Of a stretch of 24,715 nt of DNA, positions 15,053 through 23,665 are shown one piece after another. The DNA comes from Anaerolineaceae bacterium. GTDB taxonomy: Bacteria; Chloroflexota; Anaerolineae; Anaerolineales; Anaerolineaceae. The position numbers and the translations under genes are program-made. The stretch's first letter is position 1; each line of letters opens with the position of its first letter. The DNA lies in contig DMDF01000103.1 of assembly GCA_003446605.1 (NCBI GenBank), positions 1-24,715 of the forward strand, given 5' to 3'. Below the pieces are notes generated by a model. The model did not search any database, had not been told where the DNA came from, and saw only the letters and a list, made by a program, of their open reading frames with translations.

Positions 15053-17338
15053 TTACATCTTCGGAATCCATACTTGTACAACCCAGTTTTGATCACTCTG
15101 CGGAAGATATAAATTCACACGATCTATTAATTCATAATTTTCTTCAATGATTTCAATTCTACAAAATGGAGAGTAATCCTCAGTGATCATAATTCGATCG
15201 TAATATTGATTTTCGACTTGTTTTTCAATCTCATTTCGATAATTGACTCCCTGTTGTTCGATAAGTTGATAATCAGGGACAAAATAATTGGTGGGGTACT
15301 GTTTTGTACTAAAATAATATTCACTGGATCCGGAGTCAACGGGTAACAAATTTTCCTGTATCATCTTTGATACCAATAAGGGAGAATTGAGAACTCTCTC
15401 AGAAGATTCGACATATGAATTTAATGTATCCCACGCCGAACTATATGGTTCAGGATTATTGGGATATAGTACACCAAAACAAAGCACGGTTAAATTGATA
15501 AGTACCAGTGGAACAGTGATAGAGGCTGTTTGATAATGAGAAGCGAGTTGTTGAAATGTAAAAATGATCAGTGGTGGTGCCATTAATTGAAACAAATACA
15601 CCATATTATTTCCGTGATTTTCCCCTAAGAGGACTATTATCACGATTGTGCTTATCCAAAAGGAAAAGACAAAATAATTTAGTTTTTTCTCAGTAAAAGG
15701 TTTTTCGGGATGTGAAAAAATGAAAGATCTCCAAAAGCTTATCGGTTCTTTATTTCCCCCTTTTTCTTTAGCGCTTGCCCTAGAAGTAATAAGGATAAGA
15801 TACATAACCCCAATTGGTAAAAATATTTTCACGAACCGAAATATTTGGTAAAGCATCCAATCAACGCTGTTGGAATTGCTGGCATTCGAAAAACTGTTAA
15901 AAACAGTATGCAAGAAATAGCATTCGAAAATTTTCCTAACTAAAATGCATGTGAGGAATAAGCTCAACAGGGTTAGAAAACCATACCAAAAACCTTTTTT
16001 CTTCGACACAAACAGAAATAGATAAGCTGCTACGATTGCCACACTTAATAGAAAATATGGTTTTGTGTAAAAGGCTAAAATCCCTAAGAATCCACTGATA
16101 TACAAACTTTTCTTTTCGAAATTTCCAAGCCACGGAAGAAATGTGGCAGCCAAGAATAAAAATGTCCCTAATCCATCTACTCGTGCAATAGGTGAAACAT
16201 AAAATAAGGAACAAGCTCCCATAATACTCCCACCAGCCAAAGCAAAAGGAAGCGGCACAGATGATTTCCTTAATACTAGAAAAATCAAGACGCAGGAAAA
16301 GAAAATAAATATCATTGATATCAAGCGGTGAATGAAAAGAGTATTCCCAAACAGAGCTGCGAATGGAAGAACAACAAAGTTATATAAAAAACCTTTATTC
16401 GTGTTTAACAGAGGTTGATTTTCTACTGAAAAAGGGTTCTTCCCTTGTAATAGGTATTCCGTCATTAATAGATTAGCTCCCTCTCGATATTCTGCAGGAT
16501 TTGGATTAAAAAGAAGAACTCGAGCATAGTTCAAAAGCCAGAGAATGAAGAATACTACCCCCACCCACTTCACTATGTTAACAGTGAAATTACCCGAAAA
16601 GCAAAGGAGGGAAAATGAAATAGAATACAGGACAATAAAAATTGAACTTAATGTGGAAACGCGTGAAAGGAAATCATACAACCAAAATCCGGGGATTTCG
16701 ATCGATGTAGTAATAGATGTTTCCTGATTGTTTTCTTCAAAATAAAATATATCGCTCTGTCCAGCATAGTGAAAAGTAATTTGGCTGCCTGGTAGATAAT
16801 GAGAAAAACTAAATTCCACACGCTCCCATGTTCTACCCTGCCAGCTAAAAGACGCCGGTGATTTTTCCAACGGAGTCAACAACACCGTTCCATTTGAAAT
16901 TGTGGACCCTTCAGATAAAGAAATATCATTTATGTTTATAAAAGATAAACCATTGTGGATGTATTGGAGAGTTGCCGGACTTCCCCCTTCAGATTCAGGT
17001 GGAATTTCTACGACAATGGAGGTGTGTGGGGCGAAAAGAGAGTTATTAGGGATATCAATAAAAGAAAGTATCAAGCTGCACCCCAATAGACCCATGAAGA
17101 AACTACTAATTCCCCATTTTTTTATCTCTTGAACTTGAATTATTCTTTCTATTCTACGCAATACAAGAGTAAGAAGAAATCCAGTGCCAATTCCAAGCAA
17201 ACTGGATTTAAGAAGTGCATATTTGCTAATAAGCGCTGGATATTGAAAGAAAAATGTATAGGCAATTAGAAATATAGATACAACAAAAAGTCCCGATAAA
17301 ACCACAAATTTCTTGTTCTGGAGCAAATACTTTTTCAT
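15053..17338 (-). CDS. large GT-C-like membrane glycosyltransferase
   Basis: This 761-aa integral membrane protein has several N-terminal helices and then a mostly non-membrane region (about 95-215) rich in beta-type residues. A long multi-spanning part follows. It contains NPNPAEYREGANLL (about 278-291), with acidic residues in the first outside loop as in GT-C enzymes, and later SPIARVDGLG. A hydrophilic tail of about 130 residues ends it. GT-C enzymes move sugars from lipid-phosphate carriers to glycans, proteins or lipids outside the membrane. The ATG at 17336-17338 is preferred over the GTG at 17362 because GGAG lies 7 nt upstream of it. It is AT-rich and lies inside the repeat-flanked island. 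The acceptor is unknown. Confidence 0.75.
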   Translation of the reverse strand: MKKYLLQNKKFVVLSGLFVVSIFLIAYTFFFQYPALISKYALLKSSLLGIGTGFLLTLVLRRIERIIQVQEIKKWGISSFFMGLLGCSLILSFIDIPNNSLFAPHTSIVVEIPPESEGGSPATLQYIHNGLSFININDISLSEGSTISNGTVLLTPLEKSPASFSWQGRTWERVEFSFSHYLPGSQITFHYAGQSDIFYFEENNQETSITTSIEIPGFWLYDFLSRVSTLSSIFIVLYSISFSLLCFSGNFTVNIVKWVGVVFFILWLLNYARVLLFNPNPAEYREGANLLMTEYLLQGKNPFSVENQPLLNTNKGFLYNFVVLPFAALFGNTLFIHRLISMIFIFFSCVLIFLVLRKSSVPLPFALAGGSIMGACSLFYVSPIARVDGLGTFLFLAATFLPWLGNFEKKSLYISGFLGILAFYTKPYFLLSVAIVAAYLFLFVSKKKGFWYGFLTLLSLFLTCILVRKIFECYFLHTVFNSFSNASNSNSVDWMLYQIFRFVKIFLPIGVMYLILITSRASAKEKGGNKEPISFWRSFIFSHPEKPFTEKKLNYFVFSFWISTIVIIVLLGENHGNNMVYLFQLMAPPLIIFTFQQLASHYQTASITVPLVLINLTVLCFGVLYPNNPEPYSSAWDTLNSYVESSERVLNSPLLVSKMIQENLLPVDSGSSEYYFSTKQYPTNYFVPDYQLIEQQGVNYRNEIEKQVENQYYDRIMITEDYSPFCRIEIIEENYELIDRVNLYLPQSDQNWVVQVWIPKM

Positions 17339-17450
17339 TGGAAAACTCCAAAGAATAACCACGTATTATTATTGCTTAGATTTTATACGATTATGTCTCA
17401 ATTTTTATAAAATCCGCGACGGATACTTTCAGTTTTAGATAATACCCTAA

Positions 17451-17684
17451 CTACTTCCCATATTCAAATAAATTCTGCCATATTCCTATTTCTTCACCAA
17501 TCTCCATCAAGATAACTGAAACCAGACGCAGGCAAGATTGCTCATCAGGGGAGACGCGCCCAACCTTGGTTCTGCGCTTAATCTCTTGACTGAGACGCTC
17601 AAGATAATTGGAAGTTCTCAATTTGCGTTGATGCACTCGTGGAAATCTATCCGTTGTTCCAAATATTCTGTTGCTAAAGTGCAA
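17451..17684 (-). mobile_element. IS256 (mutator) family transposase C-terminal remnant
   Basis: On the minus strand the frame reads LRTSNYLERLSQEIKRRTKV and then SCLRLVSVILMEIGEEI. This is the C-terminal signature of IS256-family transposases (LRTTN..E..N.EIKRRTkVv.iFPNe.ScLRLv). The ATG at its start is incidental and the catalytic N-terminal two thirds are missing. Upstream sequence at 17685-17795 may hold the element's left end, because GTGTGCAGAATTTTCTGTAA (minus strand, 17775-17794) resembles an IS256-type terminal inverted repeat. Confidence 0.85.
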
Positions 17685-17916
17685 TCATCTTTGCAAGATC
17701 ATGGTTCTTATCCCTTCTCGATTATTGGTCTAGCCCCTGAAAGCATACCGTGATTTACGCTTTTTCGAAATTACAGAAAATTCTGCACACTAGTTTTTTA
17801 TGAATCTATAGAAACAATGCTATACTAACCGTTATTCTGATATCTTATTTATATTAGTAAATTTTAAGTAATACTTTATATAATTAACCTCTACTGGTGA
17901 GGGTGGTTTTTAGCCC

Positions 17917-19803
17917 ATGAAAAAAATATCAGCTAGAAATTATTTAGGATTGTTGTATCTTGTCCCATTATTCCTTTCGTTTTTTATTTTAAAAGATCGA
18001 TCCGCCACCATATTCCGTCAATTATATATACAAGTACGCTATGGTTTTTCAGCGACCGTAATTCTTATTTCACTAACTATTTTCATTATTTTGCGGTTAA
18101 AAAATCAGTATAAAGATATTTTGCTCTTCACTGTTATTTTGCTTTTTTACAGTTTTGCTTTGGCAGGAGTTTGGGCGAGTGGCAAATCAGAACCAACCAT
18201 GATTAGCGGGTTGATTCCAATTGTAGATGGTGAGAATTATTATACCGATTCATTACGCTGGATAAATGGAGGAGCTTTTTCTGCTTACTCAGCGAAACGA
18301 CCAATATTTACTGCTTTTTTAACCACATTAGCAAAAATAGCCAATCAGAATATTCAACTTATGCAAGTGTTGATCATGTTTTTACTTGCAGTTGCTTGCT
18401 ACTTTTCTTTCAAAGAAATATATAGAATTATTAACCCTTTTGCAAGCACATTTTTCTTTGTTCTCATTTTCCTTTATTCCAGGCAGTATATTGGATGTTT
18501 TCTTTCTGAGACAATCGGCATGATTTTAGGGTTAATGAGTTTCGCATTGCTTATCAGACAAAAAGATGATTTAGATCATTGGTCATTTTACTTAGCAATT
18601 TTTCTTATAACCCTCGCTTTAAATGCACGTGCCGGAACCTTCTTTATCCTTCCCCTTTTACTGTTTTGGATCCTCAAGACACAAAAAAATCAGAAGGATA
18701 AATGGAAAAAAGTAAGCCTTGCATTTTGTTGTATGATTTTCGCCTTCCTGATCAATTCCTTGTTCATACGATATTTTGGTGAAGATGAAAATATTCCATT
18801 TTCAAATTTTGCATATATTTTATATGGTCTAGCGCGCGGTGGAGCTGGCTGGTCGCAAATAATGACGGACCATCCAGAATTATTTACCCTTGAGGAATTT
18901 CAATTAATAAGCGAAATATGGTCAATCACTAAACAACTGATTCTCCAAAAACCACAAGATTTTATTTCCGGGCTCTTAAAACAATATGTATACCTAATTG
19001 ATATTTCCCAGACTACGAAGAGCGTTTTTTCCTTTGCAAATTCCGAAACATCCTCGTTATCAAATTTTGTGCAATGTTTTCTCTATTTATTTAGTTTGAT
19101 GGGATTATTTTCTCTTAAAAAAAGAAACGATAATTTTTCTTCACTTCTGATATTTTCTTTGATTGGAATTTTACTTTCAGTACCCTTTGTTCCAATTCAA
19201 GACACATTATATATGCGTGCATATGCTGTCACGATGCCGTTTATTATTCTTGTGCCATGTCTCGGTTTCGATTTTGCCACGAGAAAAATAATATTAAATA
19301 TCGAGCGAGAAGAAGAAAATAGCAGTCCTGGCTTTTATATATATACCGGTCTGATATTACTGATGACTTTATTTGTGCCCTTAATTATCCATGGGGAAAA
19401 TACATTTTCCAATACAAAAAATTTGGAATGTGAAAAAGATCAAAATCACATCGTTTTTTCAGTTAATAAAAACTCGTCAATCAGAGTTCTTCCAGAAAAT
19501 TATTTTTTCTTGGATTGGGCTCCATATTTTCATAAAAGTCGATTCTATCAAAATATAAGGATTTATTCTTTCTCTGATTTTGTTGATCCATTATCTGAAT
19601 TAAATCCGCCCTTTGAATTACGTGTTGGGATTAACTTATTAAATTATGAAGATATTTACGTTGTGTTTAAAGGAGAAAATTTTATTAATGACTATGGTGT
19701 CTATGAATTATGTGCTGAAAAGATATCATATTCAGATTCACCGTGGGTAAGAGAATTGGCTGATTTATATATCATTCAGGATTATCAACGCATAGAACCT
19801 TAG
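17917..19803 (+). CDS. multi-spanning GT-C-like membrane protein
   Basis: This 628-aa, very AT-rich gene encodes about a dozen hydrophobic segments. An early outside loop contains IVDGENYYTDSLRWINGG (about 102-119) and AKRPIF (126-131). The layout resembles GT-C glycosyltransferases, where a DxxxY/E-type loop between the first helices carries the catalytic acid. A hydrophilic C-terminal tail of about 130 residues follows. It is transcribed divergently from the other GT-C-like gene, with IS256 debris between them. The Shine-Dalgarno is poor: GAGGG lies 13 nt before the ATG. Function as a glycosyltransferase is inferred from topology; an O-antigen-type membrane protein is the alternative. Confidence 0.65.
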   Translation: MKKISARNYLGLLYLVPLFLSFFILKDRSATIFRQLYIQVRYGFSATVILISLTIFIILRLKNQYKDILLFTVILLFYSFALAGVWASGKSEPTMISGLIPIVDGENYYTDSLRWINGGAFSAYSAKRPIFTAFLTTLAKIANQNIQLMQVLIMFLLAVACYFSFKEIYRIINPFASTFFFVLIFLYSRQYIGCFLSETIGMILGLMSFALLIRQKDDLDHWSFYLAIFLITLALNARAGTFFILPLLLFWILKTQKNQKDKWKKVSLAFCCMIFAFLINSLFIRYFGEDENIPFSNFAYILYGLARGGAGWSQIMTDHPELFTLEEFQLISEIWSITKQLILQKPQDFISGLLKQYVYLIDISQTTKSVFSFANSETSSLSNFVQCFLYLFSLMGLFSLKKRNDNFSSLLIFSLIGILLSVPFVPIQDTLYMRAYAVTMPFIILVPCLGFDFATRKIILNIEREEENSSPGFYIYTGLILLMTLFVPLIIHGENTFSNTKNLECEKDQNHIVFSVNKNSSIRVLPENYFFLDWAPYFHKSRFYQNIRIYSFSDFVDPLSELNPPFELRVGINLLNYEDIYVVFKGENFINDYGVYELCAEKISYSDSPWVRELADLYIIQDYQRIEP

Positions 19804-19974
19804 AACTCTTGATAACATACCGTGTTTAACAGGCTTGATAGTTTTTACTGTCACCAATTCCTCTCTACTTGCTTGTTTTAATGAGCCGGATAATTTACAA
19901 ATACTCGTTTTAAGGGATCTCGAAGATTGCTCAAACCGTTTAGTGGGATAAAAAAGGGGGGAGATATTATCTCC
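19804..19974. other. intergenic region with short palindrome
   Basis: No ORF is seen. A G-run followed by the palindrome GGAGATATTATCTCC (19960-19974) abuts the tRNA-derived repeat. Confidence 0.4.
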
Positions 19975-20011
19975 AGTGGGCGGAACAGGGCTCGAACCTG
20001 CGACCTCATCT
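19975..20011 (-). repeat. 37-bp copy of tRNA 3' end, candidate attachment site
   Basis: These 37 bp are identical to 24559-24595. They cover the 3' acceptor strand, T arm, variable loop and 3' anticodon stem of the tRNA at the right end of the window, in the same orientation. Duplicated tRNA 3' ends are the usual product of integration by tRNA-targeting site-specific recombinases. The match stops exactly where IS3 transposase sequence begins. Confidence 0.75.
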
Positions 20012-20151
20012 TGACCGGGTACTGGATGATTGCAATCGTGAGGGATTATGGATTGAGATTGACCTATCCCTGCCAGCAGCGAGAGTGACCAGAGTACTGG
20101 ATAGGATTGCCTCCAGGCGTGGGTATTTTCAGCAAATCAGAGTAGTAGATA
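19977..20151 (+). repeat. composite direct repeat, copy 2 (full tRNA fragment plus IS3 piece)
   Basis: This 175-bp copy keeps the 14 nt missing in copy 1 (14888-15048) and differs from it by five transitions elsewhere. The two copies lie about 5.1 kb apart in direct orientation around the GT-C genes. Copy 2 continues into a longer piece of the transposase; copy 1 does not. Confidence 0.9.
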
Positions 20152-20462
20152 GTAGATAATGAATCAGAGTTCATATCTCTTGCTATCTGGCAGCCTGGGC
20201 AAAGACGCATGCCGTTCGGATTCAGTTTATTCAACCAGGTAAACCTGCTCAGAATGGGTTTGTTGAACGCTTCAACCGCACGTATCGCGAGGAAGTGTTA
20301 GATGCGTATTTATTAGATGAAGCCAGAAGAATCACAGCAGAGTGGTTGCAGGATTACAACACCATCCGCCCGCATGCTGCCCTGGGGAATCAAACCCCTT
20401 ATGAATATTCCGCCAATCTTGAAAATGTCTACTTATCAGTGGTACAAAAAACGGGGGCTTGA
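20012..20462 (+). pseudogene. IS3-family transposase OrfB, frameshifted remnant
   Basis: The order of conserved pieces is IS3 OrfB: VLDDCNREGLWIEIDLSLPA, then RVTRVLDRIASRRGY, then IRV, a damaged DNxxEFISL, and QPGKPAQNGFVERFNRTYRE with the DDE glutamate. The end reads EWLQDYNTIRPHAALGNQTP and stops with TGA at 20460-20462. The frame breaks near 20145-20160, where AGTAGAT is duplicated in tandem. It breaks again near 20189, and a few codons appear lost after DAYLL. The N-terminal half and OrfA are absent. The element cannot move by itself. Confidence 0.9.
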
Positions 20463-20678
20463 CACTTTTTCGTGTGTTCAATGCCAAGATACCAAGACAT
20501 AACTATTTAAGAAGTTGTGGCAAAATAAAACATATCAGTAAAAAGTAATTCAGAGTAAATAACTAATGGAGCGGTGCCATCAGAAAAAGTGAGCAAAATT
20601 ACAATTTCATTGTCATGGTACTGTATGGTATATCTGACCCACAGTTTGCCAGACTAAATAAAGAATGACCCCATTAAT

Positions 20679-21506
20679 TTATTGAATTTGATAGGAAACA
20701 TTTTCAATATCAATTGTTACATCTCCAAAAAATTCGCTGGTGTCCGAGATTATTCCAGTGAAATAAATTTGTGCACCTTTATTTATAGTCGTGGCTTCTT
20801 CTTCAGCAATCCCATATAAATAGACATCCTGTGTAGATAACCCTACGCTTGGATCATCCATATCAACCCAAATCTTGTATTCATCCCCGTAACTTTTATC
20901 GACATCAACTACCCAGCCGATCCAGTTTTCTACCTTCATTCCTTCAAGTGTGGGCAAATACTCTTTCCATTGAACCTCTGTCATATTATCTACATTGTCT
21001 TGTATAGTCTGAAATGGCGGTGCGGTTATTGGCTCGGTCGGTTCTGGAGTGGGTATATCTGTGGCTCGATTCGCTTCTGCCATCATAGTGCCGGCCACCT
21101 GGGTATAGATTGCATTTGGATCTTCTGCACCCTGATCGCTGCTATCTTGATTTGATGGAATTACAATCACTAAAAATAATAAAATGAAACCAATTGTTAT
21201 AAATGATCTAATTAATTTTGCTTTTTTATTGGTTTTGTACTTTACTCTCCATCCGTAACCGCAATCCTGGCACACCGCATAAAAATCAACCCTTGTTGTT
21301 TTTTCTTCATGAACAATTAGACTGGCTATCAGCATTGGCAAAGTGGCAAAGACCCAAAATATCAATTCAATTATCCACCACCACCAGCCAATGAACAGCC
21401 ACCATAGACAACCTTTCTTTCGAGATAATATGGGAACTGCCTGGTAGTTTATATTTTCAGAACCACAATTAGGGCAAGTTGTCTTTACGCTTTCGTTGTT
21501 ATTCAT
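20679..21506 (-). CDS. zinc-ribbon membrane protein with C-terminal OB-like domain
   Basis: This 275-aa protein starts with CPNCG (11-15), whose likely partner CQDCG lies at 79-83. A Trp-rich membrane hairpin (about 33-63) sits between the two pairs. A second membrane segment follows at about 100-117. A Thr/Pro/Glu linker (about 150-165) leads to an outside or periplasmic domain at about 175-275. Its strand pattern (WIGWVVDV, YKIWVDMDD, DVYLYGI, AQIYFTGII, TIDIENVSY) resembles tRNA_anti-like OB-fold domains. The start is supported by GAGGTGG upstream, although the GTGGATAG behind it is duplicated and makes the spacing long. No specific function is recognised. Confidence 0.7.
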   Translation of the reverse strand: MNNNESVKTTCPNCGSENINYQAVPILSRKKGCLWWLFIGWWWWIIELIFWVFATLPMLIASLIVHEEKTTRVDFYAVCQDCGYGWRVKYKTNKKAKLIRSFITIGFILLFLVIVIPSNQDSSDQGAEDPNAIYTQVAGTMMAEANRATDIPTPEPTEPITAPPFQTIQDNVDNMTEVQWKEYLPTLEGMKVENWIGWVVDVDKSYGDEYKIWVDMDDPSVGLSTQDVYLYGIAEEEATTINKGAQIYFTGIISDTSEFFGDVTIDIENVSYQIQ

Positions 21507-21554
21507 CTATCCACCTATCCACCTCTTTCAATTCTGCTATGTACATATACTTAA

Positions 21555-22457
21555 TTAGAAACAGTAAGCTGAAATGTCTGGAAGCTTGCCAAGATTAATT
21601 CCTTTTTTGAATGCCGCGTTAGCGAGTTTATGATAATTAGAAGAGTGTAGGTTTTTCATTCTTCTGTAACCGCCAAAGGATTTTGGCGCAATTTCTGGTA
21701 ACTCCTCTAGGAGCAGGTCGTAATTATCCCTATCGATAATTTCCTGCTCAACTTCCAAAACATATTTTTTGTAATAAGCTTTTTGTTGCGGTGTGCGTTC
21801 GTCAGTGAATGGACGGTTGCACCATTCGACTAGATCACCCTTATATTTCCAGTTTGGTTCAGAACGGTTTAATAAAAATGGGTAAATTGAAATGTAACAA
21901 TAAGCATGCTCTGGCATACTTAATCCGAAATATTTAGGCAAGGCTGGGAATCGCTTATCTTTTCCAGAGATGCTAAAGACTCGCCTTGTATATTTTGCGC
22001 ATTCTCCGCAAACACGCGAGTTATCGCCAGTATCGGCTAAATCAGTTCTAAGTGATTTGCAATCTCTCATTACTTTTTCAAAAACAAGAGCTGTTAAATC
22101 TTTTTCAAATAACTTGTCAATTTTTGCTTGTTCAACTCTTGCTTCCTCAAATTTTCCCGCCTCTTTCAGAAATCTGACTAATCTCAAATAGTCTTTTTTG
22201 CTCCATAAAAAGTTTGAATAAGGGAAAATTTCGTTAGATTTGCGCAGGCAGGCAATAGCTAAATCCATCCTGCCATTTCTTTTGTGTTCTGTGGCTTTCC
22301 TTTGCAAAATATACTCAATGTTATTTACGGGAGACGTAATGCCGTTCAACTGTTGATATTCAGGGATAGCAATAGATTCAATGCCCTCTATTGTATCTGG
22401 ATCGTAAGAGTCTACTTTTTTGGGGCATGCAGCATTTATCTCTTCATCGTTTTCCAT
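21555..22457 (-). CDS. hypothetical protein with TPR-like helices and a cysteine motif
   Basis: This 300-aa soluble protein has helical repeats at about 50-120 (for example GRMDLAIACLRKSNEIFPYS and GKFEEARVEQAKIDKLFEKD) that look tetratricopeptide-like. A middle part reads CGECAKYTRRVFSISGKDKR (150-169), with further cysteines at 187 and 213, a possible metal site. A charged C-terminal region has no recognised domain. GAGGTGG lies 5 nt before the ATG. Its leader (AAAGAGGTGGATAG then ATG) is the same as that of the gene at 20679-21506, 48 bp downstream, suggesting shared ancestry of the leaders or co-regulation. I do not recognise a family with a known role. Confidence 0.65.
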   Translation of the reverse strand: MENDEEINAACPKKVDSYDPDTIEGIESIAIPEYQQLNGITSPVNNIEYILQRKATEHKRNGRMDLAIACLRKSNEIFPYSNFLWSKKDYLRLVRFLKEAGKFEEARVEQAKIDKLFEKDLTALVFEKVMRDCKSLRTDLADTGDNSRVCGECAKYTRRVFSISGKDKRFPALPKYFGLSMPEHAYCYISIYPFLLNRSEPNWKYKGDLVEWCNRPFTDERTPQQKAYYKKYVLEVEQEIIDRDNYDLLLEELPEIAPKSFGGYRRMKNLHSSNYHKLANAAFKKGINLGKLPDISAYCF

Positions 22458-22811
22458 CTATCCACCTCTTTTACCCATTCCCTTACCCGCCGCCTTGCTA
22501 TAACAGAACAAATAATCTATAACATGGGGCCTACATGAATACCAAACACTTCACTTTTACCTCCGGTAAACACGACAATACGCGCGTCATTTCCATTCGG
22601 ATTTTCGCCCTGGTTATTGAGGTCATTTTGAAGTTCCCTTAATTTTGCCCTCCAGCTTAAAAAGTTAATTTTGTTTATACACTAGACAGTCTTTGTTAAT
22701 AAAAGTATACTGACGACAACATAAAGATTACTCATGATACACCCTAAAAATTCAAAGAGGTAAATACGAACGACCCCATTGTTATCAACGTTCATCTGGT
22801 CGCTGGATTCA
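22458..22811. other. intergenic region with a gene remnant
   Basis: No intact gene lies in these 354 bp. The centre carries a coding-like minus-strand fragment (22517-22681). The rest, 22682-22811, is AT-rich with no structure I can support. Confidence 0.45.
22517..22681 (-). pseudogene. C-terminal remnant of an unidentified gene
   Basis: On the minus strand an open frame of about 50 codons reads LSWRAKLRELQNDLNNQGEN, then PNGNDARIVVFTGGKSEVFG and IHVGPML before TAG at 22517. It has the composition of a real soluble protein end. It has no ATG, GTG or TTG start, and a stop lies just upstream. It is probably the tail of a deleted gene; the family is not recognised. Confidence 0.4.
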
Positions 22812-23024
22812 TTATCGGAGCCTAAACCCCGCTTTCTTTACAGATTCCTCCATCTTTTTAATTTCCCTGTTAATTTTTTTCATATCAACAGTTATCAATT
22901 GTCCACAGGAGGGACAAGCGATATTTGGGTTAGTGTTGAGTTCTCTGACTTTTTTATTAAATTCATTACTGCATTTAGGACATGTAATAGGTAGATCGTA
23001 ACTGTCTAAGAATTTTCCTGCCAT
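22812..23024 (-). CDS. small zinc-ribbon protein
   Basis: This 70-aa protein contains CPKC (15-18) and CPSC (37-40), a typical zinc-ribbon pair separated by 18 residues, followed by a charged helix (about 47-66). A perfect AAAGGAGGT lies 6 nt before the ATG, the best ribosome binding site in this part of the window, so expression is credible. The protein is too small for catalysis. A nucleic-acid- or protein-binding role is possible. It lies in the tRNA-bounded segment among other small cysteine-rich proteins. Confidence 0.7.
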   Translation of the reverse strand: MAGKFLDSYDLPITCPKCSNEFNKKVRELNTNPNIACPSCGQLITVDMKKINREIKKMEESVKKAGFRLR

Positions 23025-23073
23025 ATTTTTACCTCCTTTGAGGGGATACTGATGTCACACTCTCAAAAGTAAA

Positions 23074-23280
23074 GTTGCCATTTTCGTAGAAAACAAATTA
23101 GAAGAACATAAAGCGTTTACTATCGTGCCATTAGCTGTTATAGCCATGGGCATCGTTTTGCTTTTATGTTGTATATATGCAGCATTATTTTTAGGGAAAA
23201 ATTGTATTGAGGTAAAGCTAGCCATTATTAGCATATTGCTTGCTATAATTTCAGTCACTCTGAATCTCATGGCACCCTAG
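23074..23280 (+). pseudogene. possible two-helix membrane protein remnant
   Basis: The plus-strand frame ending at TAG 23278-23280 encodes VENKLEEHKAFTIVPLAVIA, then MGIVLLLCCIYAALFLGKNC, then KLAIISILLAIISVTLNLMA. This is a charged segment followed by two clear membrane helices. No start codon precedes it after the upstream TGA at 23050. The first GTG and ATG inside (23125, 23146) lack a ribosome binding site. It overlaps the end of the convergent gene by 14 bp. It is best read as the tail of a lost gene, or as a coincidence of hydrophobic composition. Confidence 0.35.
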
Positions 23281-23665
23281 AACAAGAAACAAATAAAGCG
23301 ATACTACTAAGAACAACTGCTATTATTGAAACAACCAACGGAAGCACTTTAAAGAAGAATGTTTCACTTCTTTCTTTTTTAGCCATTTCGGCGATTATTC
23401 GTCCCTCAGGGGTAGCTTCAACATTAGCATAAAGATAATCTTCACCTGTTAATACTTCACCAGTTCTTGACGTGAAACTTGTTTTACCTAAAATGCGATT
23501 GGTATATTTGATATACCCTTGATCGGACAGCCAATACAAATCCTCTCTACGATAATCATATTCAAATCCTTCCGGCAAGTCTTTATCCTTTGCAAAGGCT
23601 ACAAATAGATTACCTTTGTTCTCGATGGTATTATTTAGAATTTTAAGGTTCTTTTTATCAATCAT
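23267..23665 (-). CDS. small tail-anchored protein with winged-helix-like domain
   Basis: This 132-aa protein has an N-terminal soluble part with an order of elements resembling a winged helix (YRREDLYWLSDQGYIKY at about 38-54, then VEATPEGRIIAEM at 82-94). A single C-terminal membrane segment follows (about 105-127, LPLVVSIIAVVLSSIALFVS). Its ATG overlaps the stop of the XRE gene as ATGA, so the two genes are translationally coupled. The pairing suggests a repressor and a membrane-bound partner or effector. The specific role is unknown. Confidence 0.65.
   Translation of the reverse strand: MIDKKNLKILNNTIENKGNLFVAFAKDKDLPEGFEYDYRREDLYWLSDQGYIKYTNRILGKTSFTSRTGEVLTGEDYLYANVEATPEGRIIAEMAKKERSETFFFKVLPLVVSIIAVVLSSIALFVSCSRVP

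Noticed and set aside
20317..20502. 61-codon frame across the IS3 remnant
   Set aside because: It is a shifted frame of the transposase; the other frame carries the DDE-family motifs.
23055..23270. Minus-strand frame of 71 codons
   Set aside because: The opposite strand encodes a more protein-like two-helix membrane segment, and the minus frame has no ribosome binding site or recognisable pattern.
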